36,983 nucleotides of DNA. It comes from MED-G78 sp964343355. Its GTDB lineage: Bacteria; Pseudomonadota; Gammaproteobacteria; Magnimaribacterales; D2472. Positions within the stretch are counted from its first letter, which is position 1, and every line of letters begins with the position of its first letter. This document shows positions 31,374 through 36,983 of the stretch, piece by piece. A program made the position numbers and the translations under genes. The notes below the pieces were generated by a model. The model was not told the origin of the DNA and searched no databases. It worked only from the letters and a program-made list of their open reading frames with translations. The DNA is taken from contig CAYFJC010000007.1 of assembly GCA_964343355.1 (NCBI GenBank), forward strand, positions 1-36,983, read 5' to 3'.

Positions 31374-32678
31374 TTATTTTAAATATTTATATCTTTTAAT
31401 TAGTAATGCAGCTAAAGCGTAACAAGTTATAGGAATAAATATATATAAGAGCCATAGGAAGGTTAAGCTTTCAGGAGTATTATCTGCTCCTAACGATGGG
31501 TCAAATGATGAAAATAAACCAAGAACAACATATGGAATTGCGGCTGATAGAGCTGAACCAAATTTAAAAAAGCTGGTAAGAAATGAATACATTGATCCAG
31601 AATTATCAATATTATTGTGTTCTTTGTCTTGCTTGGCTAAGTCTGCGACCATAGCGATTATTAATGGTGTAACACCTGCATAACCAGCTCCAATCATGAA
31701 TAATGAGATACAGCTTCCAAGAAGAATAAATTCACGATTATCAAAGAAATAAAACTCCCATCCTAAGTATGCAAGAAATGAAACTATAAATAGATAGATG
31801 CAACAATAATAGACAGCTCTATGCTTATTAAGCCTTAGTGCTAAACGTCTCCAAAATTCTATTCCTACTATTGCTGATGCAAAAAATAAAAGAATCATCC
31901 GTGCGCTGTATTCTGGAAGACCTAAAACATAATCAATTGTAAATAACGCTAAAGCTCCTGCTGAGCCCTGAGCAACTACAACCAAGAAACCTGTAGCTAT
32001 TAGTATTTTTAAATTGGTATTAAAAAGGAAACTTTTAAATACCGAAAATGGGTGTGCTACATCAACATAAGAATCACTTGAATCTGGTACCTTAATTAAT
32101 GCAGTGATAACAATAATAGGTAGTAAAACTATTACAAATATTCCTATTGCTAGAATTTTAGTTTCAATTGGAGAGCCGTAATAAATCTCAACAAAAGCAG
32201 GTATTGCAAGAACAAATAAACTAAAGAATACATTTACGGCTTCTCTTAAAGTTAATAAATTGGTTTTATCATCATAGGATGGTGCTAAAAAAGTACTCCA
32301 AGAGAGCTGAGAAATCGAACTTAGTGTAAAACCTGTATAAAGTAAAAATAAACTTAGAAATAAATACCAGCCAGATGGATCTGGGTTAACGGGTAGATAT
32401 AACAATACTGTAGATATCATTAATACCGGCAGTGATAAGGCTATCCAATGTTTATGCTTACCCCACCTTGAAGGGTATCTATCAATCAAGGTTCCCATTA
32501 TGGGATCTGTAAAAATGTCTAGGACTCGTCCAAATACAAAGATAAGTCCAACAGTAGTAAGACCTAATCCTAGATTGTTTGCAAAATAAGGTAATATATA
32601 AACAACTATTGGCATTGCTGCTGCAGCGCCACTGAAATTTAATAAAGCATAAAATATCTTTGACGATGTCTTAATCAT
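31374..32678 (-). CDS. GPH (MelB-like) cation:sugar symporter family transporter
   Basis: 434 residues and about 12 membrane segments. The GPH signature is GRVLDIFTDPIMGTLIDRYPSRWGKHKHW (50-78 region), with the D-x3-DP cation-site motif and the loop RxGK. The family includes melibiose, glucuronide and, in marine bacteria, many uncharacterised uptake systems, usually sodium- or proton-coupled. It is the promoter-proximal gene of the operon with the CofE-like, M20, pdxJ and grxD genes. The substrate is not readable. Confidence 0.88.
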   Translation of the reverse strand: MIKTSSKIFYALLNFSGAAAAMPIVVYILPYFANNLGLGLTTVGLIFVFGRVLDIFTDPIMGTLIDRYPSRWGKHKHWIALSLPVLMISTVLLYLPVNPDPSGWYLFLSLFLLYTGFTLSSISQLSWSTFLAPSYDDKTNLLTLREAVNVFFSLFVLAIPAFVEIYYGSPIETKILAIGIFVIVLLPIIVITALIKVPDSSDSYVDVAHPFSVFKSFLFNTNLKILIATGFLVVVAQGSAGALALFTIDYVLGLPEYSARMILLFFASAIVGIEFWRRLALRLNKHRAVYYCCIYLFIVSFLAYLGWEFYFFDNREFILLGSCISLFMIGAGYAGVTPLIIAMVADLAKQDKEHNNIDNSGSMYSFLTSFFKFGSALSAAIPYVVLGLFSSFDPSLGADNTPESLTFLWLLYIFIPITCYALAALLIKRYKYLK

Positions 32679-32719
32679 GGCATAACAATAACATAACTTT
32701 TATATATTGATGTCTAATG

Positions 32720-32725
32720 TATAAT
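32720..32725 (+). promoter_or_regulatory. TATAAT -10 element of the Trm112-like gene
   Basis: Perfect TATAAT that partly follows an in-frame ATG at 32717 and is six bases before the ATG at 32732. Transcription would begin at about 32732, so the upstream ATG is not in the mRNA and the message is leaderless or nearly so. This decides the start of the following gene. No good -35. Confidence 0.45.
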
Positions 32726-32731
32726 CAAAAA

Positions 32732-32905
32732 ATGAATAGCTTTGATGTAAAAATATTAGACGTTTTAGTATGTCCTAAGACAAAAAAACCTCTTACATAT
32801 AATAAAGAAACTCAAGAGTTAGTTAATGAAGATAATTCTTTAGCTTATCCTATTAAGGACGGTATACCTGTGATGTTAGTAGATGAAGCTAGATCTATTT
32901 CATAG
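32732..32905 (+). CDS. Trm112-like / UPF0434 protein (YcaR family)
   Basis: 57 residues from MNSFDVKILDVL; a 62-residue form from 32717 is possible but its first ATG lies within the promoter. The family pattern is clear: LDVLVCPKTKKPLTYNKETQELV, AYPIKDGIPVMLVDEAR. Trm112-like proteins are small beta-rich partners or activators in some systems; the bacterial UPF0434 role is unsettled. Only one cysteine of the zinc-finger ancestor remains, as is common in the family. Divergent from the GPH gene and immediately upstream of tRNA-Arg. Confidence 0.88.
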   Translation: MNSFDVKILDVLVCPKTKKPLTYNKETQELVNEDNSLAYPIKDGIPVMLVDEARSIS

Positions 32906-32932
32906 CAGCTAAAAAAAAACTATTTCATATTT

Positions 32933-33009
32933 GCGCCCGTAGCTCAGCTGGATAGAGTACTTGGCTACGAACCAAGGGGTCGGGAGTTCGAATCTCTCCG
33001 GGCGCGCCA
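32933..33009 (+). tRNA. tRNA-Arg (anticodon ACG)
   Basis: 77 bases with a perfect 7-bp acceptor stem (GCGCCCG / CGGGCGC), D-stem GCTC/GAGT with one G-U, anticodon stem CTTGG/CCAAG with loop CTACGAA (anticodon ACG), T-stem GGGAG with TTCGAAT loop, discriminator G and an encoded CCA end. A34 would be deaminated to inosine by TadA to read CGU/CGC/CGA. It lies 27 bases after the Trm112-like gene. Confidence 0.97.
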
Positions 33010-33058
33010 TTTAAGACTTTGAGTGTAAAATGATTATTAATTTAAGAAAGGATGTTGT

Positions 33059-33670
33059 ATGGAATTTTTAACCAAAACTGATGAGCAATCAATAAAAGAA
33101 TATATAAATGAACTTATATCTGACTGTCTTCAGCTGCACATCTTTGCAAAAGCCGAAACATTACAGGTTCTAGATGAAAAGAATCAAGCTGGCGTTATGA
33201 GTTTTTATTTAGAATATGGTGACGAGCCTCAATATCAATTGCTTAGGATGCTTGGATTTTATAATGAGATTAATCCACAAGCTCAAAAAGATATGTTAGT
33301 TAAAATATATGGTCTTGTTGACGAGGCTAAAATATACGTTAGTAAAATTAAAGCACAATCTCCAGAAGATAGAAGGATAAGAGGTTCTGTAGAATATCTC
33401 TATCTGGAAGGATCGACACCAAAAGAAATTGTAAATGAGATGATTGAGACTGGCATATTGGAAGAATATGATGATAAAAAGGAACTTCTTTTTAATATGC
33501 ATTTAAGCAGAATTAATTCGTATGTTAAGAATTTTCCAAGTTTTGAAATCATTGAAGAAATGAAGAAGCAGGATGATTGGGATACATTAGACCTTGGAGC
33601 AATCGAGGAGCTAGAGAAAAAAGATAAAGAATTAAGATCTATTTTAGTAATGCGAGAGGACTTGCATTAA
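33059..33670 (+). CDS. Unknown 203-residue soluble protein
   Basis: A helical, strongly charged protein (MEFLTKTDEQSIKEYINELI to LVMREDLH) with no signal peptide, membrane segment or familiar motif. The C-terminal third is coiled-coil-like (EEMKKQDDWDTL, EELEKKDKELR). An AAAGGA site about eight bases before the ATG supports the start. It follows tRNA-Arg by 49 bases and is followed by a 7-bp hairpin, so it may be co-transcribed with the tRNA. I do not recognise the family; the long, biased ORF is certainly coding. Confidence 0.8.
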   Translation: MEFLTKTDEQSIKEYINELISDCLQLHIFAKAETLQVLDEKNQAGVMSFYLEYGDEPQYQLLRMLGFYNEINPQAQKDMLVKIYGLVDEAKIYVSKIKAQSPEDRRIRGSVEYLYLEGSTPKEIVNEMIETGILEEYDDKKELLFNMHLSRINSYVKNFPSFEIIEEMKKQDDWDTLDLGAIEELEKKDKELRSILVMREDLH

Positions 33671-33683
33671 TCTTAACCAAAAC

Positions 33684-33701
33684 AAATAGGCTGACCTATT
33701 T
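33684..33701 (+). terminator. Hairpin between convergent genes, possible weak terminator
   Basis: AAATAGG and CCTATTT form a perfect 7-bp stem with a CTGA loop, between the 203-residue gene and the converging MFS gene. A true U-run is lacking (TAATAC follows), so termination would be weak. It may serve both directions. Confidence 0.4.
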
Positions 33702-33705
33702 AATA

Positions 33706-35034
33706 CTAAATTTTAGATAATTCGAGGTTACGTTTTTCAGCAGCAATCCAGTCATTTGGTAGTTTACGAGCAACAACTAGAAAGCTAATAATTGATGGAA
33801 TAAACATGCAAAAAGTTAACGACATTGCATAACGCATTGACTCGATGTCATTATAATTTTCTTTAAAAACATCGATCATCCATCCCGCAAAAGTTGGGCC
33901 TCCACCTAGCGCAATCATATTTAGAACAAAGAAAAATAGTGCAGTAGACATAGCTCGCATATTAATAGGAGCAAGAGTTTGAGCGATTGCAAAACTTGGT
34001 CCTAGGTATATTCCAACAAAAAGTAAAAATAATGTAGAGAGTAGAAGATTGAGTTCTATTGTTGGCACCCAAAAACTACCAACACCTATTGGTAAACATA
34101 AACCAATGGCAATTGCTGGAACCCAGCCGTATGCACGAATATCTTTACTGCCCCATTTATCAGCAATTCTTGCTCCAAAAAAGGCGCCTCCAGCATAAGC
34201 TGTTCCATTAATTATTCCTAAAATAATTATAAGTTGTTGGAAATCAAAACTAGGATCTAAGGCTATCAAATATTTAGTATGAAAAGTTGAAAGAGCATAG
34301 GAAGCAAAAGAGCCAAAAGCTATCCCGAAACACATAGCCCACCAGGCTGGTATTTTAAGTAGAGTTTTTAGTGACTCTTTAAAAGGTGGCTTCACCATTT
34401 CTGCTTGCTCACCTAATTCCATAGCTCCACGAATAGGTTCGCGAAGTACCAACTTAACTATAACTGCTAGCCCTACTCCAGTGACACCAAGAAATATAAA
34501 TATTTTTCTCCAATCAACAACCGTATCTCCGCCTTGTGAAGGCCCTATAATCCATGCTGTAACAAAGTAAGCTGCCATAATTCCAAAGGGAATACCCATT
34601 GAGTAGACGCCCAGTGCACCCGCTCGCTCTTCTTTGGGATACATATCAGAAATAATAGAATGTGATGGAGGGCTTCCACCAGCCTCACCTATTCCCACTC
34701 CCATTCGAGCAAGACCTATTTGCATGAAATTTCCAGCCAATCCAGTCAAAGCAGTAAAGCCACTCCACGTAGCAAGAGCAATGGATATAATATTTACCCT
34801 ACTATAACGATCAGCTAACCAAGCAATAGGAATGGCAACGATAGTATAAAAGGTAGCAAACAAGAGTCCGCTCAGAAGACCTAATTGAGTATTAGATAGA
34901 CCAAGATCAGCCTGAATGAATGGTGCCAAAATACCTAAAATTTGACGATCAACAAAATTAAAGCCATAAACTACTGTAAGAAGTATTAATGCAAATGTTC
35001 GATATCCCTTACTTGGCATTTTTTGATTATTCAT
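33706..35034 (-). CDS. MFS transporter, spinster-like
   Basis: 442 residues and 12 membrane segments. GFNFVDRQILGILAPFIQADL and LGLLSGLLFATFYTIVAIP near the N-terminus, ADRYSRVNII as the MFS loop motif, and RMGVGIGEAGGSPPSHSIISDMYP are characteristic of the spinster-type branch of the major facilitator superfamily, common in proteobacteria with unassigned substrates. The frame extends to a TTG at 35043, but I prefer the ATG at 35034: the AGGGA site lies two bases from the TTG and eleven from the ATG. Stand-alone, converging with the 203-residue gene. Confidence 0.88.
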   Translation of the reverse strand: MNNQKMPSKGYRTFALILLTVVYGFNFVDRQILGILAPFIQADLGLSNTQLGLLSGLLFATFYTIVAIPIAWLADRYSRVNIISIALATWSGFTALTGLAGNFMQIGLARMGVGIGEAGGSPPSHSIISDMYPKEERAGALGVYSMGIPFGIMAAYFVTAWIIGPSQGGDTVVDWRKIFIFLGVTGVGLAVIVKLVLREPIRGAMELGEQAEMVKPPFKESLKTLLKIPAWWAMCFGIAFGSFASYALSTFHTKYLIALDPSFDFQQLIIILGIINGTAYAGGAFFGARIADKWGSKDIRAYGWVPAIAIGLCLPIGVGSFWVPTIELNLLLSTLFLLFVGIYLGPSFAIAQTLAPINMRAMSTALFFFVLNMIALGGGPTFAGWMIDVFKENYNDIESMRYAMSLTFCMFIPSIISFLVVARKLPNDWIAAEKRNLELSKI

Positions 35035-35117
35035 GATGTTCAATTTCCCTATTATTGAACAAAAAGTGTATCACCTCTTGCAGCAAAATATGAGAGGTCG
35101 GTAAAATTAAAAATCTT

Positions 35118-35156
35118 AATTTTTTTAGCTTATACTTTTATATATGAGTAAAAACC
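35118..35156 (+). repeat. Left arm of 38-bp inverted repeat (promoter copy 1)
   Basis: About 39 bases, including TTTTTTTAGCTTATACTTTT and a following ATGAGTAAAAACC. They match the reverse complement of 36126-36163 with one substitution and one single-base indel. The repeat holds a -10-like TATACT (35131-35136) and an ATG at 35144, so it carries a promoter and the first codons of a tiny ORF pointing right. Confidence 0.85.
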
Positions 35157-35239
35157 TTGATACCAAAACAATGTTAATTATTATCCTCATATTTTTTATT
35201 TTAGGAATGATTTATTCTCAGTCGGATTTAGTTGCATGA
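35144..35239 (+). CDS. 31-residue single-pass membrane peptide, candidate
   Basis: An ATG-to-TGA ORF encoding MSKNLDTKTMLIIILIFFIL plus GMIYSQSDLVA: a short charged N-terminus, one strong membrane helix and a short tail. Its ATG lies eight bases after TATACT in the inverted repeat, so the message would be leaderless. The TGA overlaps the ATG of a 15-codon ORF (35236-35283, MIAIDAEKYLSVLMS), which in turn overlaps the 35283 gene. Real membrane-type composition supports expression, but size makes it tentative. Confidence 0.45.
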   Translation: MSKNLDTKTMLIIILIFFILGMIYSQSDLVA

Positions 35240-35282
35240 TTGCAATTGATGCGGAGAAGTACCTATCTGTGTTAATGAGCTA

Positions 35283-35474
35283 ATGGGTAAGTCTAAAGAG
35301 TATTATGCTCTAATAATTCTTGTAATAGCGATGATGATTTCGATTAGTTATATTTTACTTAATAGTAATCCTGATAGAAAAATGGATAAGTGTGATCAGA
35401 TTGAGGAGCTCTCATCAAAGGTAAACTGTATTGCAAAAGTTTTGCAAAAACATCCAGAAGGTTACTCTAATTAG
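35283..35474 (+). CDS. 63-residue single-pass membrane protein
   Basis: MGKSKEYYALIILVIAMMIS starts a one-helix protein with an outward-facing tail of about 35 residues (NSNPDRKMDKCDQIEELSSKVNCIAKVLQKHPEG) that contains two cysteines (37 and 49 by count), a possible periplasmic disulfide. No Shine-Dalgarno is evident; the ATG overlaps the stop of a 15-codon ORF (TAATG), so translation probably depends on coupling. The end overlaps the converging GST gene by four bases. It is not a family I know. Layout resembles the 31-residue ORF upstream (short polar N-terminus then helix). Confidence 0.55.
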   Translation: MGKSKEYYALIILVIAMMISISYILLNSNPDRKMDKCDQIEELSSKVNCIAKVLQKHPEGYSN

Positions 35475-36085
35475 TTATCTGAGCTCGGTCTAGAAGAAAC
35501 CTCTTCGTGCCACCTATGCAAGCTTTTTAATTCATCATCCGGTTTTAAATCTACCATTCTAGATGCAAAATCAACAGCAGATAATAAAGTTATATCAGCA
35601 ATCGTATATCTATCTCCAGCAACAAATTTTGTTGAAGAAAACTCCTCGTCTAATCGCTTATAAAAGGAATTTACATTTTTATCACTTGCTAATTTAGCAG
35701 CAGGTATTTGTTCAAAAATACCCATACTACCAACGATAGGTCCATTGACCCATGATGTTCCTATCTGAGTCCAGAGCTCTAATTCAATGTGCCTGTTTCT
35801 ACTTTCTATAAAAGCAAGCTCAAAGGGATCTTTGCCAAAAAGATTAGGTTCTGGCTCTACACTTTCCAAATAGCGACAAATTGCCACAGATTCGGATATA
35901 CATCTTCCATCATCCAACTCAAGGACAGGAATCTTTCCGCTGGGGTTCTTTTTAAGAAACTCCTCTGACTTGTGTTCTCTTTTAGACATATCGCAATTAA
36001 CTAGCTCGAGATCAATTCCTTTTTCTGCTGCAAAAATTTTTACGCGCCTTGGGTTTGGTGCATTAGGAAAGTCATATAATTTCAT
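35471..36085 (-). CDS. Glutathione S-transferase
   Basis: 204 residues. Thioredoxin-like N-domain: MKLYDFPNAPNPRRVKIFAA with the glutathione site NPSGKIPVLELDDGRCISES (ESVAI), followed by the helical C-domain ending VSSRPSSDN. The serine/asparagine near the N-terminus (PNPRR) suggests the beta/plant-like GST group. It conjugates glutathione to electrophiles or acts as a peroxidase; the substrate is unknown. An AAGGAG site precedes the ATG, and the transcript probably starts in the inverted repeat 36126-36163, where a short ORF (MSKTKNPKTLI) precedes it. Confidence 0.9.
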   Translation of the reverse strand: MKLYDFPNAPNPRRVKIFAAEKGIDLELVNCDMSKREHKSEEFLKKNPSGKIPVLELDDGRCISESVAICRYLESVEPEPNLFGKDPFELAFIESRNRHIELELWTQIGTSWVNGPIVGSMGIFEQIPAAKLASDKNVNSFYKRLDEEFSSTKFVAGDRYTIADITLLSAVDFASRMVDLKPDDELKSLHRWHEEVSSRPSSDN

Positions 36086-36125
36086 TTTTTAGCTCCTTGA
36101 CTCAGATTAGAGTTTTAGGGTTCTT

Positions 36126-36163
36126 GGTTTTACTCATAGATAAAAGTATAAGCTAAAAAAATT
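36126..36163 (-). repeat. Right arm of 38-bp inverted repeat (promoter copy 2)
   Basis: Reverse-complement copy of 35118-35156 (one substitution, one indel). Read leftward it gives the TATACT-type promoter and ATGAGTAAAACC, an 11-codon ORF (MSKTKNPKTLI, 36104-36139), then AAGGAG and the GST start. Even the encoded peptide resembles the left copy (MSKNLDTKTMLI), so the duplicated segment includes the promoter and a few codons. Confidence 0.85.
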
Positions 36164-36179
36164 ATGTTCTTAAATCTTG

Positions 36180-36344
36180 ATGGGCTATGAAAAAGCCTGG
36201 TGAAGAACTAACAAGTACAAAATCTATTAAAGCCGTCGCGATAAGGGAGAGGATGTACTTATTAGAAATGATAGTTTAAATGCAATAGTTGCTGGTGTAA
36301 AAGAAAAAACCTACTAACTCCAAAACCTCGATGGTTACGAGTGA
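36180..36344 (+). pseudogene. Possible decayed small gene
   Basis: In one frame from ATG 36180 the region reads MGYEKAW-stop ... then SRRDKGEDVLIRNDSLNAIV with AGVKEKTY, a stop, and LQNLDGYE-stop ending at 36344. A second frame between supplies EELTSTKSIKAVAI. The pieces look like parts of one protein broken by two nonsense codons and two frameshifts. The segment ends exactly where the DUF1330 gene ends. I recognise no parent family, so this is tentative; it could also be non-coding. Confidence 0.3.
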
Positions 36345-36647
36345 CTAACCGCTCACAACACAACTTGTCCTTTTTACGGAGATAGTTTCGTCAGCACCAA
36401 GTTCATTAAGTGCATCAATATAATCAGGATGACTTTTAAAGGACATAGCTTTATCAAACGTCTCAAACTCAGCTACCGCCGCGAATTGCATATCTTTTGC
36501 GCCTATTTGAGTTTTTGCAACAGGACCTATAGCAATCATTTTAAATTCGCCACGCTCAATAAGAGCATTCACTTTCGTAACGTATCTATTAAATGCTTCT
36601 TGGTCAATAATTTCTTCAACATGATTAATCCAGTATCCTTTTACCAT
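36345..36647 (-). CDS. DUF1330-like dimeric alpha-beta barrel protein
   Basis: 100 residues, MVKGYWINHVEEIIDQEAFN to SVKRTSCVVSG. The pattern (start YWI...V...I, then FNRYVTKVNALIE, AIGP, AAVAEFETFDKAMSFKSHPDYIDAL) is that of the DUF1330/ferredoxin-like barrel group, in which members bind small organic compounds or act as monooxygenase-like folds. No catalytic role is established. A good AGGAG site lies eight bases before the ATG. It is leftward, upstream of the decayed segment and 57 bases downstream of a 27-codon membrane ORF. Confidence 0.8.
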   Translation of the reverse strand: MVKGYWINHVEEIIDQEAFNRYVTKVNALIERGEFKMIAIGPVAKTQIGAKDMQFAAVAEFETFDKAMSFKSHPDYIDALNELGADETISVKRTSCVVSG

Positions 36648-36703
36648 CGTCTGTTTCTCCTGTAGTTGTTCCGTAGCTTAACCTTTTTTAATTAAGATAA
36701 TTA

Positions 36704-36787
36704 TTAAAAATAAAAAACTTCTAACAACACAATTGTTATAACTGCAAGAATTGCACCATACATAAAATTTTTCCACCAGTTACTCAT
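36704..36787 (-). CDS. 27-residue single-pass membrane peptide
   Basis: ATG-to-TAA ORF encoding MSNWWKNFMYGAILAVITIV plus LLEVFYF: two tryptophans at the interface then one membrane helix. A strong GGAGAG Shine-Dalgarno precedes the ATG by four bases, an unusually good signal for so short an ORF, which is why I list it. It belongs to no family I can name; small membrane peptides of this kind often modulate transporters or enzymes. Probably transcribed with the DUF1330 gene 57 bases downstream. Confidence 0.55.
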   Translation of the reverse strand: MSNWWKNFMYGAILAVITIVLLEVFYF

Positions 36788-36832
36788 AATCTCTCCTTTG
36801 ATTAAATAACATTTATTATTGAACCATATTTA

Positions 36833-36848
36833 TTAAACATATGTTTAA
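36833..36848. promoter_or_regulatory. Perfect 16-bp palindrome, possible operator
   Basis: TTAAACATATGTTTAA is a perfect palindrome 46 bases upstream of the 27-codon ORF. Length and symmetry suit a TetR- or MarR-type dimeric repressor. A second palindrome, AGTTAA-5-TTAACT, lies at 36890-36906. Regulator unknown. Apart from these, I find nothing else in 36788-36950. Confidence 0.35.
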
Positions 36849-36957
36849 CCTACCATAAAAATAATTTTTAATTGATCACAAACTTAATAAGTTAAATTTT
36901 TTAACTAAAGTTGCGGGCTTTCTTTTACTCCAGGCTTTTCTATAAGCCATTAAAATT

Positions 36958-36967
36958 TTGGTATAAT
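36958..36967 (+). promoter_or_regulatory. Extended -10 promoter pointing out of the window
   Basis: TGG-TATAAT matches an extended -10 (TGnTATAAT) on the plus strand near the right edge. It probably drives a gene beyond 36983. A GGCTT/AAGCC hairpin (36933-36948) lies directly upstream of it. Confidence 0.4.
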
Positions 36968-36983
36968 TATCTATACAAAATCT

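Noticed and set aside
33296..33502. Leftward ORF inside the 203-residue gene
   Set aside because: Phe/Ile/Tyr-rich complement of a Lys/Glu-rich gene, a common artefact in AT-rich DNA.
33059..33670. tRNA-adjacent integration (genomic island boundary)
   Set aside because: No integrase, no repeat of the tRNA 3' end, and neighbours look like ordinary chromosome.
36429..36665. Rightward 78-codon ORF opposite the DUF1330 gene
   Set aside because: Antisense to a recognised family with a good ribosome site on the other strand.
36876..36950. Leftward 24-codon ORF (MAYRKAWSKRKPATLVKKFN start)
   Set aside because: No ribosome site and few codons. Its MxYxKAW start resembles the decayed segment at 36180, but the match is too short to rely on.

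Overview
The window is AT-rich chromosomal DNA (roughly one third G+C by eye) from what looks like a streamlined marine gammaproteobacterium. RNase T, NhaB, MlaA, NudC, a DusA-type dihydrouridine synthase and the order rne / rluC-rpmF-fabD-fabG-acpP-fabF-mltG-tmk-holB are gammaproteobacterial. Low G+C, stop/start overlaps, very short spacers and missing accessory genes suggest a reduced oceanic genome; a SAR86-like lineage is my inference, not a demonstrated placement. A run of exactly 100 N inside rne shows this is a draft or metagenome-assembled scaffold.

Layout. 1-8361: the tail of oligopeptidase B, a unique membrane protein with a UUCG-loop terminator, a secreted DUF5117-type zinc metalloprotease, a DUF2237 gene followed by an unlisted 52-codon ORF, two small unknown genes, and a leftward operon glutaredoxin - sodium:amino-acid symporter - GH16 beta-glucanase lipoprotein - hydroxyisobutyrate-type dehydrogenase. 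8402-16021: an SDR gene facing a compact leftward operon for pseudouridylation, ribosomal protein L32, fatty-acid elongation, murein processing, dTMP synthesis and the clamp loader. 16227-25252: RNase E with a repeat-containing tail broken by the gap, nudC, nhaB-dusA, mrp-mlaA and metG. 25249-28137: an FAD reductase, a soluble RnfB-like ferredoxin, RNase T and a bacterioferritin behind Fur-like boxes. 28139-32678: a leftward operon of GPH transporter, CofE-type ligase, M20 hydrolase, pdxJ and grxD. 32717-36983: a Trm112-like gene, tRNA-Arg(ACG), an unknown gene, an MFS transporter, and an accessory-looking tail with tiny membrane ORFs, a glutathione S-transferase and a DUF1330 gene.

Most of the window is housekeeping. 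The departures worth attention are: metG with no ATG/GTG/TTG at a plausible start (ATT is the best candidate); RNase E without its cysteine zinc-link; Mrp without its CxxC; MlaA without a lipobox cysteine; a sodium symporter with an insertion of about 115 residues; a CofE (F420 glutamyl ligase family) gene in a transporter/hydrolase operon; and a 38-bp promoter-bearing inverted repeat that points two promoters at each other across a 1-kb module of tiny overlapping ORFs and a GST gene.

I see no CRISPR array, transposase, prophage or toxin-antitoxin pair. The nearest thing to an undescribed system is the inverted-promoter module at 35118-36163.
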